NCBI GenBank assembly: GCA_049692255.1
Contig: JBAVOR010000027.1
Coordinates: forward strand, 1-53,367
From: JBAVOR01 sp049692255
GTDB taxonomy: Bacteria > Babelota > Babeliae > Babelales > JACPOV01
Length of the DNA: 53,367 bases
Direction of reading: 5' to 3'
The notes under the pieces: generated by a model
Seen by the model: only the letters and a program-made list of their open reading frames with translations
What the model was told of the DNA's origin: nothing
The model's database searches: none
Translations under genes and position numbers: made by a program
Shown: positions 15,592 through 24,612 of the stretch, piece by piece
Numbering within the stretch: the stretch's first letter is position 1
Layout of the letters: every line of letters starts with the position of its first letter

Positions 15592-16253
15592 GAGTTACTC
15601 TCCTGTGTTTTATTTTTATTTTCGAGGAAAACAAGCTTACCCTTACGATTTTCAATTGTATACTGTTTTTCTTGTTGGAGAAACGGGGTAACCTTTGATG
15701 AAGCTTCCCAATGAATCGACCCCCAATACACCATACGCCCTTCTTTATACCGGCAACTTGGCTGAAACATACGTATCAATTCTTCCGGCGCCAAAGACGC
15801 GCGTGAGCAAAAAAGATCTATTGCATACTCTGTTTTTCTCAAAAACGTACGCCAATCGTCTGTATAATATTCTATATCTGAGAGATTAAGCGCGCGGGCA
15901 ACTTCCTGTAAAAAAGATACTTTTTTTTGATTAACTTCGATTAGTACAACGCGCAAATGAGGAAACTGTATCTTTAACGGTAATGCTGGAAACCCTGCGC
16001 CAGTTCCAACATCGGCTATACAAGAAATGGTATCAAGGGACACATAGTGCTGCAATGCTAAAGAATCTTGAAAATGGTACCGAATAATATTTTTAACATC
16101 CGTAATAGCGGTTAAATTAGTTATCTCATTGGTTGCAATCAGCATTTGCGCATACGTTCGCCATTGATGCATAGTGGATTCCTTGACCCCCTCTTGCTGG
16201 CAAAAGTCTTGAAAAATCTCCTCTTGCGCGCGTGTCCATGCCGGTTGTTTCAT
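15588..16253 (-). CDS. rsmG: 16S rRNA m7G527 methyltransferase
   Basis: 221 residues. The SAM-binding loop is ADVGTGAGFPALPLKIQFP, followed by VVLIEVNQKKVSFLQEVARAL and the RsmG-type SRASLAPEELI (usually SRA). The N-terminal helical part (NLTAITDVKNIIRYHFQDSL) also matches. RsmG methylates G527 of 16S rRNA, a site linked to streptomycin response. It heads the rsmG-MATE-gatC-gatA run. Confidence 0.95.
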   Translation of the reverse strand: MKQPAWTRAQEEIFQDFCQQEGVKESTMHQWRTYAQMLIATNEITNLTAITDVKNIIRYHFQDSLALQHYVSLDTISCIADVGTGAGFPALPLKIQFPHLRVVLIEVNQKKVSFLQEVARALNLSDIEYYTDDWRTFLRKTEYAIDLFCSRASLAPEELIRMFQPSCRYKEGRMVYWGSIHWEASSKVTPFLQQEKQYTIENRKGKLVFLENKNKTQESNS

Positions 16254-16335
16254 ATAAAACTTTCAAACTGTAGATTTTCAATTAAATAATCGGTTATTAT
16301 AAAGGTACGGGAATCTTATTATTTTGGGAATAGGA

Positions 16336-17040
16336 ATGAAGAAAATAAATCGAGTCTGTATCCTGCTCCTCATATACAATGCTTCATGCACGCTCGAGGC
16401 AAACATAGTAGCTCTTTTTTTTAAACCGCTCGAGTCAGCAGACCTTTTATCAGTTGAGAAGGCACAAAGATTAGTCTCAACACCGGGACTTCTTTCGCGC
16501 TATCTGTTCAAAAAACAGCTCAACACTCACACTCTTTCGGGCATCTGCGCAAGCTATCTTGGTTCTATGGCTATCTCCAATATTAATGGACAACTTACCT
16601 TCGACCGCAAACAGATTCGCCCCGAATTCTATATTCTTGTCACCCCGATTATTAAACCAGTGTTCATGATTGGCAACACTATTCATCACTTGGAAACGGC
16701 TGAAACCCAACCAAAGAGGGTGTATCAGTTAACGTATCAAGCAGATGCGCCTACGGGCATTTATTTTTGGAAAACGATGTCATCACCCTTATTTGAACAC
16801 AATATCATCCCCCTCAATGCCGTTATTATTTTTGCTGACCCTGATGACGTATACATCCCGGAAGGGTCAACGATCGTCTCAAAACAGATACAGTTGGCAT
16901 TGCCCGATATCTATGTAAAAAAATCGATTAATCGCATTAACCATGCGCTTTGGTTGTTAAATATTCGTCAGTTTTTTGGCTCCGTCAAGCTGCATGAAAA
17001 ACAAGAAGGCCCACTCCACCAAGCAACTGTAGTTGATTAA
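16336..17040 (+). CDS. exported protein of unknown function
   Basis: 234 residues from the ATG at 16336 with GGGA six bases upstream (the frame is open to a TTG at 16324). A signal peptide MKKINRVCILLLIYNASCTLEA precedes a mature alpha/beta protein with conserved-looking stretches (RPEFYILVTPIIKPVFMIG, TGIYFWKTMSSPLF, VIIFADPDDVYIPEGSTIVS). No family recognised. It stands alone, divergent from rsmG; an R2 repeat follows. Confidence 0.7.
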   Translation: MKKINRVCILLLIYNASCTLEANIVALFFKPLESADLLSVEKAQRLVSTPGLLSRYLFKKQLNTHTLSGICASYLGSMAISNINGQLTFDRKQIRPEFYILVTPIIKPVFMIGNTIHHLETAETQPKRVYQLTYQADAPTGIYFWKTMSSPLFEHNIIPLNAVIIFADPDDVYIPEGSTIVSKQIQLALPDIYVKKSINRINHALWLLNIRQFFGSVKLHEKQEGPLHQATVVD

Positions 17041-17066
17041 ATTGCAGGCGTATCTCTAAGAAATCA

Positions 17067-17224
17067 GCGCTCATGGTGAGTGGTTTTGAGCATAGCGAAA
17101 AATTGTATCGAACCATAAGAGTGCTCGATACCCTTCCGCCGTCGTTAAAACTATGGCGGACACGTCGATACATCGAACACCCTGCCGCGGCGAAGCCTTG
17201 GCGAAGACGGGTCAGGGCGAGCGC
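17067..17224. repeat. R2 palindromic repeat, copy b (longest)
   Basis: Begins GCGCTCAT and ends GGGCGAGCGC. It contains TTGTATCGAA, CTCGATACCCTTC and ATCGAACACCC like the other copies. Two GC-rich inserts (GCCGTCGTTAAAACTATGGC and CCGCGGCGAAGCCTTGGCG) make it longer. Confidence 0.75.
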
Positions 17225-17320
17225 AGTAAGTTTAGTTATAGATTTCAAGCTATTGCCAGAGAATTTTTGCTTGCTAAGCTCATAATTAATATGTATTTAC
17301 CCGAAAAACAAGGATGCTTT

Positions 17321-17953
17321 ATGAAGCTATATCTTACTTTCGACAACCCACTAGAACTCGATGATGCGGTGGCTATGGCCACCAAGCTGCAGGAATATGT
17401 CCATGGCTTTGTGATCAGCTCAGTACTGCTATACCATTATGGAATGCGGGCGATAGAAAAATTCAAAAAAGTGATGCCCGATACCCTTATTATTGCAGAC
17501 ACTAAAATCATTGAACATGGCTCTTCCATCGCACGCATGGGTATCGATGCCGGAGCAGATTGGGTTACGGTGATGGGCGGAACACGTAAAGCGGTCATTA
17601 ACACGGTGTGCCAAGCAGCGCAGGAAGCGAGCAAAAAAACGATGCTCGATTTAACCGATTCCTATGCAAAAGGCCAAACCGCACTCGAAGCGCAAAGTAT
17701 GGGGGCGCACTTTTTGTATCTTTTTATGCCGCACCAAGAAAATGAAAAAAATGAACCGGTAAAGTTCACCGATATGTGGGAAATGATTAAGGGCAATACC
17801 AAGTTGCCTATTTTTATCGGCGGCAAGATTAATCGCGCATCTTTAGAAAAAATTCACACGCTGCAACCAGCAGGCATTATCGTGGGCAAAGCAATTACTG
17901 AACACGCAGACCCGCTGCAAGAAACATTGTTTTTCTTGGAGGCATTACGCTAA
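17321..17953 (+). CDS. OMP decarboxylase-superfamily protein, hexulose-phosphate-synthase-like
   Basis: 210 residues from the ATG at 17321 with AAGGA upstream; the longer open frame runs through the R2 repeat and is not used. A complete small beta/alpha barrel: YLTFDNPLELDDAV with Asp8, LIIADTKIIEHG with Asp60-x-Lys62-x2-Glu65, GADWVTVMGG, and the phosphate site PIFIGGKINRASLEK with GIIVGKAITEHADP. The superfamily motif is Asp-x-Lys-x2-Asp; here the last Asp is Glu. Possible reactions are 3-hexulose-6-phosphate synthesis or 3-keto-gulonate-phosphate decarboxylation. Specificity not determinable. Confidence 0.82.
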   Translation: MKLYLTFDNPLELDDAVAMATKLQEYVHGFVISSVLLYHYGMRAIEKFKKVMPDTLIIADTKIIEHGSSIARMGIDAGADWVTVMGGTRKAVINTVCQAAQEASKKTMLDLTDSYAKGQTALEAQSMGAHFLYLFMPHQENEKNEPVKFTDMWEMIKGNTKLPIFIGGKINRASLEKIHTLQPAGIIVGKAITEHADPLQETLFFLEALR

Positions 17954-20900
17954 GAAATACCAAACCAATCTTGGAGTGCTCCTTGCGCATGGGAGCGCTC
18001 AACTGCTAATGAGCTAATGAGTTGGTTGAGCTGATCGTCAGATTCAACACCTTTCATATAATAATGCATATACAGTTTACCAAATGCGCCAAAAAGCTGC
18101 CGCATAAATTCATACAATAGCGCAAACCCTGACGCTCGCTTTTCAGCTTCAACCGTTTTATGGGTTTGATTAGCAATGGTTGAAAATGCGTGCGTAATTA
18201 CTGATATGCCATCTTTACGAGTGACCAATGCTTTTATTGCGTCAACGGTATCAAAATTAACTTTTTTATCAGCAAAATATTTTTTTAGTGAATCTTGTGC
18301 TTGTTTTTGGCGCGTTGCCACCTGTGCATCGGCACCCTTTACGCCGCCGTATAATTTTTGCACTACTTGTGCCCAGCTTTGCGCATCTTGCAACTGCACA
18401 AGCGCATCAACGAAGCTGTCATGAATCTTTTGATATGCGGTACATTTAGGTACTGGTACGTTTGGGTTTGGGCAAAAGCCAACCTGTTGCACCAGCGTTT
18501 CAAGATCGACTGTTTCTTTTTGTGTGCCACTGGTGATGGTAATGGGTTGAGCAATTGCTTGTTGCACGAACTGCATATTTTTTAAGCCTGCAAATAGATA
18601 CGCCTTCATTGCATTGAGCGCCGCTTCGTCTATCAGTTTTAAATCAGGATTGTCCATTGCTTGTAAAACACCGAGCGCTTCTTTGTAAAACGGAACCGCA
18701 CTGACATATTTTTTTTGTTTGCGTGCTACCGTATTACCTGCATTAATACACAGATCAACTATTTTTTTTTGCAAACGCGCAGCTCGTTTTGGATCAAGGC
18801 TGTATGCGGTGGTATAGCAATCTATACAATCGGCAAGCACACCACTTCGCGCTGTTTGAGCGGCAGCAAAATACCGCTCTTGTTGGGGATCACCAATTAA
18901 AAAAAGTTCGGCAACTCCGCCCATATATTCATACAAATCACTCAATAACGGAATAAAATCGTTCGCTTGCTGCTCTGGAGTCGCATACTGTGCTGCAAAT
19001 TGCACATAACTAATGACTCCTTCTTGTCCATATTGTTGGAGCATTTTGTATGCATCATCATAATCAGCAATACGCGCCGTCATATCATCTTTTTTTACAG
19101 CACGTACTTTTGCTACTGTTGCACGCAGATCGATTATTTTTTTTATTGTCCCTTTCAACCGAAATAACGGAGGACCATAGGTTTGCTCTTTACTGGCAAT
19201 ATAGTTCATCTGCTCAAGCAATAACGCTCCTTGTGTTAAATAGGCTTGCATGGTTAACCTCTTGCCCATATCAAAGCTGGTTTGATCATGCAAAGAAGGT
19301 ACTATCTTGGTACCGTACAGTACTGACGTTACTCGAGGATCAGCTAATTTGGTAATCCATTGAAAATAGGACAACGCCGTAGGGAAGTTACGATATAACG
19401 GTTGCGGCATAAAAGAAAATGGCGGTACCGCCTCGATGGGTTGTTGCGTAATCACCAGTGCAAACGGAAACGCTGGATTATCTTGTTTTTCAACATGCAC
19501 CGTTGTAATTTGCTTTTCGACGCGATCTTTAACATATGCTATTGCCTCATCGACCACATCAATACTCGTTTTAACTATCTCTTTCTTCTTTTCATCCGTC
19601 ACTTTTTCTGCCGAAACGGTAGCACCGTTCATGACCGTTGCGATATCGATCCCCTTTTCTTGCAACACGCTGTAGAGAAAAAGTAATCGCGTGAGATCAA
19701 AAAGCGTTTGTTGTGCAGGGGCCGCTCCCTCTAAGGCAAATGGTTTACTCAGCACTACAGGAATCGATTGCTTCCAACTGGTTAATGTGTAATAGTGCGG
19801 AATAACTACTCCAGTAATAGTGTGTCCCTGAAGCGTAGTTGCATCATGTGCCTCAACAAGCTTTTGGTAATTTTCAATAATAAAAGTACTCATCATTCGG
19901 TTCATAAAGGCCCACCATTCTTGTACTTTTTGTTCATTATTGGCGCGTGCATACCACTCTGCTGCCTGTTGTGCTGCTAACTGTGCTGAGGCACGATCAT
20001 TTTTTTCTTGCGCTTGAGCAACACACTCATACAGATGTCCCATCATTGCTGCATAATCACCCAGTGGTATTTCTTGAGCACTGTGCGCAGATCCGGCAGC
20101 AGCAAAGGTGAGTTTTTGTGCATGGTCGCTCACTGTTACCGATAGTTTTTGCACTGCACCATTCAGCTGCGTGCGTACTGCGGTATGTGATACACCCAAT
20201 GCAGCTCTGCGCCAATCGAGCAATTCTTGTTCTTTCTTTTGCGCATCAACTGCGGCACTGATCGTATCGATACTGCGTATCAATGCATCATTTTCTTGTG
20301 CGATGGCATCAAGCACTTTTTGTACTTTGAGCTGTTGTGTTGGGTCAAAAAGTGCCGTAACTGCAACCCACCACCAGCGATTCCATACGGCTCCACCCTC
20401 TTTCTGCTGCGCAAGCCGTTCAACGTACGCATCAACTGCTTTATTATACCGCTCTTGCACGGTTGCATCTGAAGCGACAAACAACAGTTGTTGGTAGCGC
20501 AACAGCCCTTCGATCATGCGTAGTTGCGCATTGTTATATTCCATGCGCCACGGCGTACTATTTTGCAATGCTTGGTCTATTATTGTTTGTGCTTCTTGTG
20601 CTAACACATCCCGCTTTATTTCCGCCGTAGCCATGGCATTGCGTAACCATGTTTGCTCCGCATCGGTAAGGTATGCAGCACCATACATTAACGCATACAG
20701 TATCAGTTGCACCGCCTGTTTATCTTGCGGATGCGCCGCCAACTGCGTGCTAATTAGTGCCATTACCGTACGCATGAGTAACCGCACCCACGACATCTGT
20801 TCTTTTTGACCGAACAAAGGAGAACCAAGGGGCACCAGCAGCTGTAACGCTTCGTCAAGAGTTGTTGTATCAAGCAATGCAGCAATGCCAAGCGTATTAT

Positions 20901-22755
20901 TCAATAGAGCATGCAGTACACCAATAGTACTTTGTTGATTAAATGCATCGATGCCTGCGCTTATAAAACTAATCAGTACCTTAATATGCTCAAGCACCGC
21001 TATCGCTTCTTGCTCTTTTGAGGCAATAACGTTGCTTTGCAAATGCAATGCTACGATAGTTTTACAGAGTGTAATTACCTGATCGCAGGCGCTGAGCAGT
21101 TGATCAAGATGTTTACGATCAAATCGCACCTGGCTTAACTCTGCACTAACCTGTGCAATCCACTGCTTTAATGATGAGCTCTCTGCATGCAACAGCGTAT
21201 GCACCTGTTCTTGTACCTGCTTATGCGTTTCTTGTATAGCTAGATCTTGGCTCTGTTTATATGCCTTATACGCACCTATTGCGTCATCTATCTGTGCACA
21301 GAAATAGTAGACCTGTTGATACAGTGTTATCGCTTTTTTAACATCCCCTTCCTGCGCTGCTAATGCCCAATAATACAGTGCTGCATTGAGATTTGTTTGT
21401 GCAGTGTGCACCGTTTGGGCATCAATATCATTATGCGCCATCGTATAATAACTTTCAGCAGTTTGCCACGCTTGCAGTGCCGCCTCGTGTGCTTCCTTAC
21501 CAAAATCATCAAGAGCGATAGCCTCTAAAAGTGAATGGCCTAACTGTTGAGCAATGGTGCCTATCGCATTGCTTGCGCGATCACCAACGGTAGAACCCTG
21601 TTGCTTGCCCATAAAATCTGAGGCACGAATAATTTCTTGGTGGCACAACTGCACCATTTTAAACTGTTCTTGCGTGATGGTGCCGTGCCCCTGCGCTAGC
21701 CCGGTGAGCAACCCTTGTAACAATGGAATTATGATACGTGCATATTGCTGCATGCAATACGTACGTACCGTCTGTTGCTCTGCTGGCACGAATGATGCCT
21801 GAATAATTGCTTCCAATTGCGGTATATAACCCGACTCTCCTTGCGCGCCGTAGACACGATGCAACAGCACATTCACTTTTTTAAGTATCGTTTCATATGC
21901 ATCAAAGCGGGTTATTGCCGTAACTAAATCTTTACCTAAAGCGCGTACCGTATAATGCACATCACTTATAAAAAAGGTAACCATATGTTTAAAAATAACC
22001 GATACGTATTGCGCGTTGTTGCTCCAAGAGATGCTCACGTGCGCAGCACTATACGCTTGCGTTGCCTGCTGCACCAGTGCCCCATACTGTCCAAAAAAGG
22101 TAAACGCTTGTTTTGTTTCGAATGTATTACTCTTTTGATATTCATTAAAAAAAGTACGGGCCTGTGTGTCCAGTTGGCTTAACTGCGTAATGAACGGGGT
22201 GATTTGTTGCAGCAGCTGTTCACGCGCTTGTTGTGCCTGCGCACCCGATGCATACTGTTTTTGCGCTTCCTGTGCCGCTTTTATCTGTTTTAGTTTTTGG
22301 CTGAGGTTGATTAACTCTTGTGTTGCTGCTTGGACATTCTGTTGAAAATGGGCATACGCATCGTTGAGCGCAATAATCTGTTCTGCCACAACAGACTGGA
22401 GCCCTTTGTTAATACTCGTGGTATCATCACCATATTGGTTAACTAATGCTTGTTTTTGGGTAAGAACTGTTGTTTCAATTTTTTGTAACGCATCGGCTGC
22501 CGCTTGTTGTGCTTGTGAAAAAGTAGATTGAATATCATCAATCCTTTTTAGTTGAGTGTCCCGTTCGCTTTCTGCAAACAATGAACCATTAGTACGAACA
22601 ATCTGCACGGTATTTTCTTGCTTTTTGCTTGCCTGCGCAATATCTTCTTTTTTTTGGTTTAAAACACGGTCAAACTGTTGCAATACGGTTTCTTGCGCGT
22701 GCACTATCGATACACTCATGCATGCTGCTATGAGCAGAATAACGCTTTGTTTCAT
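17950..22755 (-). CDS. very large exported alpha-helical protein
   Basis: 1601 residues, the largest gene of the window. MKQSVILLIAACMSVSIVHA is a clear signal peptide and GAGGGAAAT precedes the ATG. The rest is Ala/Gln/Leu-rich and almost wholly helical by eye, with no later membrane segment. Repeated helix-pair-like stretches (for example AIGAYKAYKQSQDLAIQETH, KAITLYQQVYYFCAQ, AVPFYKEALGVLQAMD) recall TPR-type solenoids, strongest in the last third. A periplasmic or surface scaffold would fit. The stop overlaps the stop of the convergent barrel gene. No named family recognised. Confidence 0.8.
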   Translation of the reverse strand: MKQSVILLIAACMSVSIVHAQETVLQQFDRVLNQKKEDIAQASKKQENTVQIVRTNGSLFAESERDTQLKRIDDIQSTFSQAQQAAADALQKIETTVLTQKQALVNQYGDDTTSINKGLQSVVAEQIIALNDAYAHFQQNVQAATQELINLSQKLKQIKAAQEAQKQYASGAQAQQAREQLLQQITPFITQLSQLDTQARTFFNEYQKSNTFETKQAFTFFGQYGALVQQATQAYSAAHVSISWSNNAQYVSVIFKHMVTFFISDVHYTVRALGKDLVTAITRFDAYETILKKVNVLLHRVYGAQGESGYIPQLEAIIQASFVPAEQQTVRTYCMQQYARIIIPLLQGLLTGLAQGHGTITQEQFKMVQLCHQEIIRASDFMGKQQGSTVGDRASNAIGTIAQQLGHSLLEAIALDDFGKEAHEAALQAWQTAESYYTMAHNDIDAQTVHTAQTNLNAALYYWALAAQEGDVKKAITLYQQVYYFCAQIDDAIGAYKAYKQSQDLAIQETHKQVQEQVHTLLHAESSSLKQWIAQVSAELSQVRFDRKHLDQLLSACDQVITLCKTIVALHLQSNVIASKEQEAIAVLEHIKVLISFISAGIDAFNQQSTIGVLHALLNNTLGIAALLDTTTLDEALQLLVPLGSPLFGQKEQMSWVRLLMRTVMALISTQLAAHPQDKQAVQLILYALMYGAAYLTDAEQTWLRNAMATAEIKRDVLAQEAQTIIDQALQNSTPWRMEYNNAQLRMIEGLLRYQQLLFVASDATVQERYNKAVDAYVERLAQQKEGGAVWNRWWWVAVTALFDPTQQLKVQKVLDAIAQENDALIRSIDTISAAVDAQKKEQELLDWRRAALGVSHTAVRTQLNGAVQKLSVTVSDHAQKLTFAAAGSAHSAQEIPLGDYAAMMGHLYECVAQAQEKNDRASAQLAAQQAAEWYARANNEQKVQEWWAFMNRMMSTFIIENYQKLVEAHDATTLQGHTITGVVIPHYYTLTSWKQSIPVVLSKPFALEGAAPAQQTLFDLTRLLFLYSVLQEKGIDIATVMNGATVSAEKVTDEKKKEIVKTSIDVVDEAIAYVKDRVEKQITTVHVEKQDNPAFPFALVITQQPIEAVPPFSFMPQPLYRNFPTALSYFQWITKLADPRVTSVLYGTKIVPSLHDQTSFDMGKRLTMQAYLTQGALLLEQMNYIASKEQTYGPPLFRLKGTIKKIIDLRATVAKVRAVKKDDMTARIADYDDAYKMLQQYGQEGVISYVQFAAQYATPEQQANDFIPLLSDLYEYMGGVAELFLIGDPQQERYFAAAQTARSGVLADCIDCYTTAYSLDPKRAARLQKKIVDLCINAGNTVARKQKKYVSAVPFYKEALGVLQAMDNPDLKLIDEAALNAMKAYLFAGLKNMQFVQQAIAQPITITSGTQKETVDLETLVQQVGFCPNPNVPVPKCTAYQKIHDSFVDALVQLQDAQSWAQVVQKLYGGVKGADAQVATRQKQAQDSLKKYFADKKVNFDTVDAIKALVTRKDGISVITHAFSTIANQTHKTVEAEKRASGFALLYEFMRQLFGAFGKLYMHYYMKGVESDDQLNQLISSLAVERSHAQGALQDWFGIS

Positions 22756-22999
22756 ATTTCCCTCACTATTGATTACTTTTTTTTACGCTACCGTATTATC
22801 TGGTTATTTAGCAAGAAACCTATTTTTCAAATGAAGGGTATACTTGCGGAAACGGTGTACACGCAATTCGAAAAGGTGACTTCAAACTACACTCACTGCA
22901 AATGGTCCGCTATAGTAAACGCTTTCAAAAATATAACGAATGAAAAATACACCTTTTATGTTTTTTCAAACTGAATTTAAATCGATAGGGCACTTCAAA
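22756..22999. other. intergenic region, no gene seen
   Basis: Separates two divergent genes. A plus-strand frame starting near 22831 (MKGILAETVYTQFEK) lacks a ribosome site and resembles nothing known. The promoter for the downstream hydrolase lies at its right edge. Confidence 0.4.
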
Positions 23000-23028
23000 T
23001 TGTAGTCTATTTTAAAATATGATATAAT
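23000..23028 (+). promoter_or_regulatory. promoter of the alpha/beta hydrolase gene
   Basis: TTGTAG (23000-23005), 17 bases, perfect TATAAT (23023-23028). GGAGG at 23048-23052 then lies 8 bases before the ATG at 23061. Confidence 0.65.
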
Positions 23029-23060
23029 GGATCAGTATTGCATATCCGGAGGTTATTTTT

Positions 23061-24050
23061 ATGCATAAGCCACGTTTCCTTTATCATATATTCTTCATTC
23101 TTGCGGGCACCAGTTTTGCCGAGACTTGGCAACAATCCCCTTTCTTTAACACGACCATTATTAAAGAAGGCGCACGAACTACCAAGCTTCTTAAAAAAGC
23201 AGGGTTTCAAGAAGGCTTTTATACTACTGACGATCACATCGCATTAAGCTGCTTGTATCATCAAAAAAAAGATGCTGCGTATAACGTTGTCATTTATAGT
23301 GGTTGGTCAGGCAGAAGACATGAGGGGGCCCCTTTTGCAGCCATGCTGGCCGATCAACCTTGTAACTTTTTCTTGCTAGAAGGACGCAATAACCATTGGT
23401 CATGGCGCTTCAATAAAAGAGTGCTAGAAGTAGGTGAATACAGCCATACTGATATTAAAGCAGCAATAGAATTTGTGCATCGCAAAAACAAGAAGCCCAT
23501 ATTTTTGTTAGGCATCTGCGCGGGGGCATTTTATAGCGCTCAAGCATGCGTAGAGTATATGCGAGAAGATAAGCTAGCATCATATACTATTCGCGGACTT
23601 ATTTTCGACAGCAGCTGGGCATCACCCGCAACAGCGGTACCTTCGGCAATTGCTGGTATTGTTAATAAGCGTCTTGATATGCTCGCTGGAGGAGATGGTC
23701 GCTTAAACAAACGTCGCTTTTCACCACTATCGCGTATACTACAAGCCTGTTTTAGGCCATTGGTTAGTGGATTCTATACATTCTTATTTGCCAATAGAGT
23801 ACGTGTAGTTGAGCAAACAAAAAATCTCCACAATACAATACACACGTTACCTATCGATATTTTCTTTATTCATAGCGCCGATGATCACATCGTTGCACTG
23901 TCCGAAGCGCAACTGCTTGCAAGCAAAGCGCAGCGACCAACAACTTGGTGGATTAATGAGCCATCGCGCCATGCCAACCATCATATTAAATACAAAGAAC
24001 AGTACAAAGAGCGGTTGGTAGCATTCGTTCACAAGGCTTTGACCCAGTAA
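23061..24050 (+). CDS. exported alpha/beta hydrolase with a Cys nucleophile motif
   Basis: 329 residues with signal peptide MHKPRFLYHIFFILAGTSFA. The hydrolase fold shows VVIYSGWSGRRHEGAPFAAM (oxyanion region), the nucleophile elbow LLGICAGAFYSAQ with Cys153 in place of Ser, FFIHSADDHIVALSEAQLL for the acid, and SRHANHHIKY for the His. A Cys-Asp-His triad is known in dienelactone hydrolases; whether this belongs there or acts on another ester is unknown. Start supported by GGAGG and a strong promoter. First gene of an island of exported proteins. Confidence 0.82.
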   Translation: MHKPRFLYHIFFILAGTSFAETWQQSPFFNTTIIKEGARTTKLLKKAGFQEGFYTTDDHIALSCLYHQKKDAAYNVVIYSGWSGRRHEGAPFAAMLADQPCNFFLLEGRNNHWSWRFNKRVLEVGEYSHTDIKAAIEFVHRKNKKPIFLLGICAGAFYSAQACVEYMREDKLASYTIRGLIFDSSWASPATAVPSAIAGIVNKRLDMLAGGDGRLNKRRFSPLSRILQACFRPLVSGFYTFLFANRVRVVEQTKNLHNTIHTLPIDIFFIHSADDHIVALSEAQLLASKAQRPTTWWINEPSRHANHHIKYKEQYKERLVAFVHKALTQ

Positions 24051-24055
24051 TTTCA

Positions 24056-24084
24056 TTGACACAGAATAGGCACTCTTATAGTAT
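24056..24084 (+). promoter_or_regulatory. promoter of the 24137 gene
   Basis: A perfect TTGACA (24056-24061), 17 bases, TAGTAT (24079-24084), beginning 6 bases after the hydrolase stop. Confidence 0.6.
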
Positions 24085-24136
24085 GACTGTAAATTCATAT
24101 ATTTGTTTGCTTTCTTTTAGAATAAGGATAATTCTA

Positions 24137-24568
24137 ATGAAAAAATTATTTTTTCTGTACTCTCTCTCATTCACTTCCATGCACGCATTCTCTGCTGAAA
24201 GACAAAAAGTGCCGGCAAACGCACCTGAAATTAAAAAGGTTTTTTATGTTAATTTAAAAATTAATAACCAAAAGTATAATCATTTGAGTTATCACAATGC
24301 TTTAGAACTGTTAACGCAGCATAATAATCAAGACCTAATAATAGATTCAGTGATGACAAGAGGTTATCTCGAAACAAGAACTCCTATCCACAATCTGCCG
24401 CCAGAATTACCCCCTGAATTGTCTAACCTCATTGCATTCAAAGAGCGTTCATATGACTCAAAACAAAAATATGAACCTACCTCAATTAAGCATGCCGTAG
24501 AGACAATAAAAGAAAAGTATGCCTTACTAGAAGAACACGCCTTGGAACTAAGCAAATTGAAAAAATAA
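24137..24568 (+). CDS. exported protein with a short F-box-like segment
   Basis: 143 residues from the ATG at 24137, preceded by AAGGA; the upstream part of the open frame contains the promoter. The signal peptide is MKKLFFLYSLSFTSMHAFSA. The mature part is polar with IHNLPPELPPELSNLIAF near the middle, vaguely like an F-box start, and a C-terminal helix (TIKEKYALLEEHALELSKLK). Nothing assigns a function. It is followed after 44 bases by the phosphatase gene and may form an operon with it. Confidence 0.65.
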   Translation: MKKLFFLYSLSFTSMHAFSAERQKVPANAPEIKKVFYVNLKINNQKYNHLSYHNALELLTQHNNQDLIIDSVMTRGYLETRTPIHNLPPELPPELSNLIAFKERSYDSKQKYEPTSIKHAVETIKEKYALLEEHALELSKLKK

Positions 24569-24612
24569 AAGCAGGCAACTACACTGCCAATACCTCATCA
24601 GAAAGCAATTTA

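Noticed and set aside
17153..17320. N-terminal extension of the OMPDC-like gene
   Set aside because: It is translated R2 repeat. The ATG at 17321 has AAGGA and starts the barrel exactly.
22678..22974. Plus-strand frame in the gap after the 1601-residue gene
   Set aside because: No ribosome site, no similarity, and the first half is antisense to the signal peptide of the large gene.
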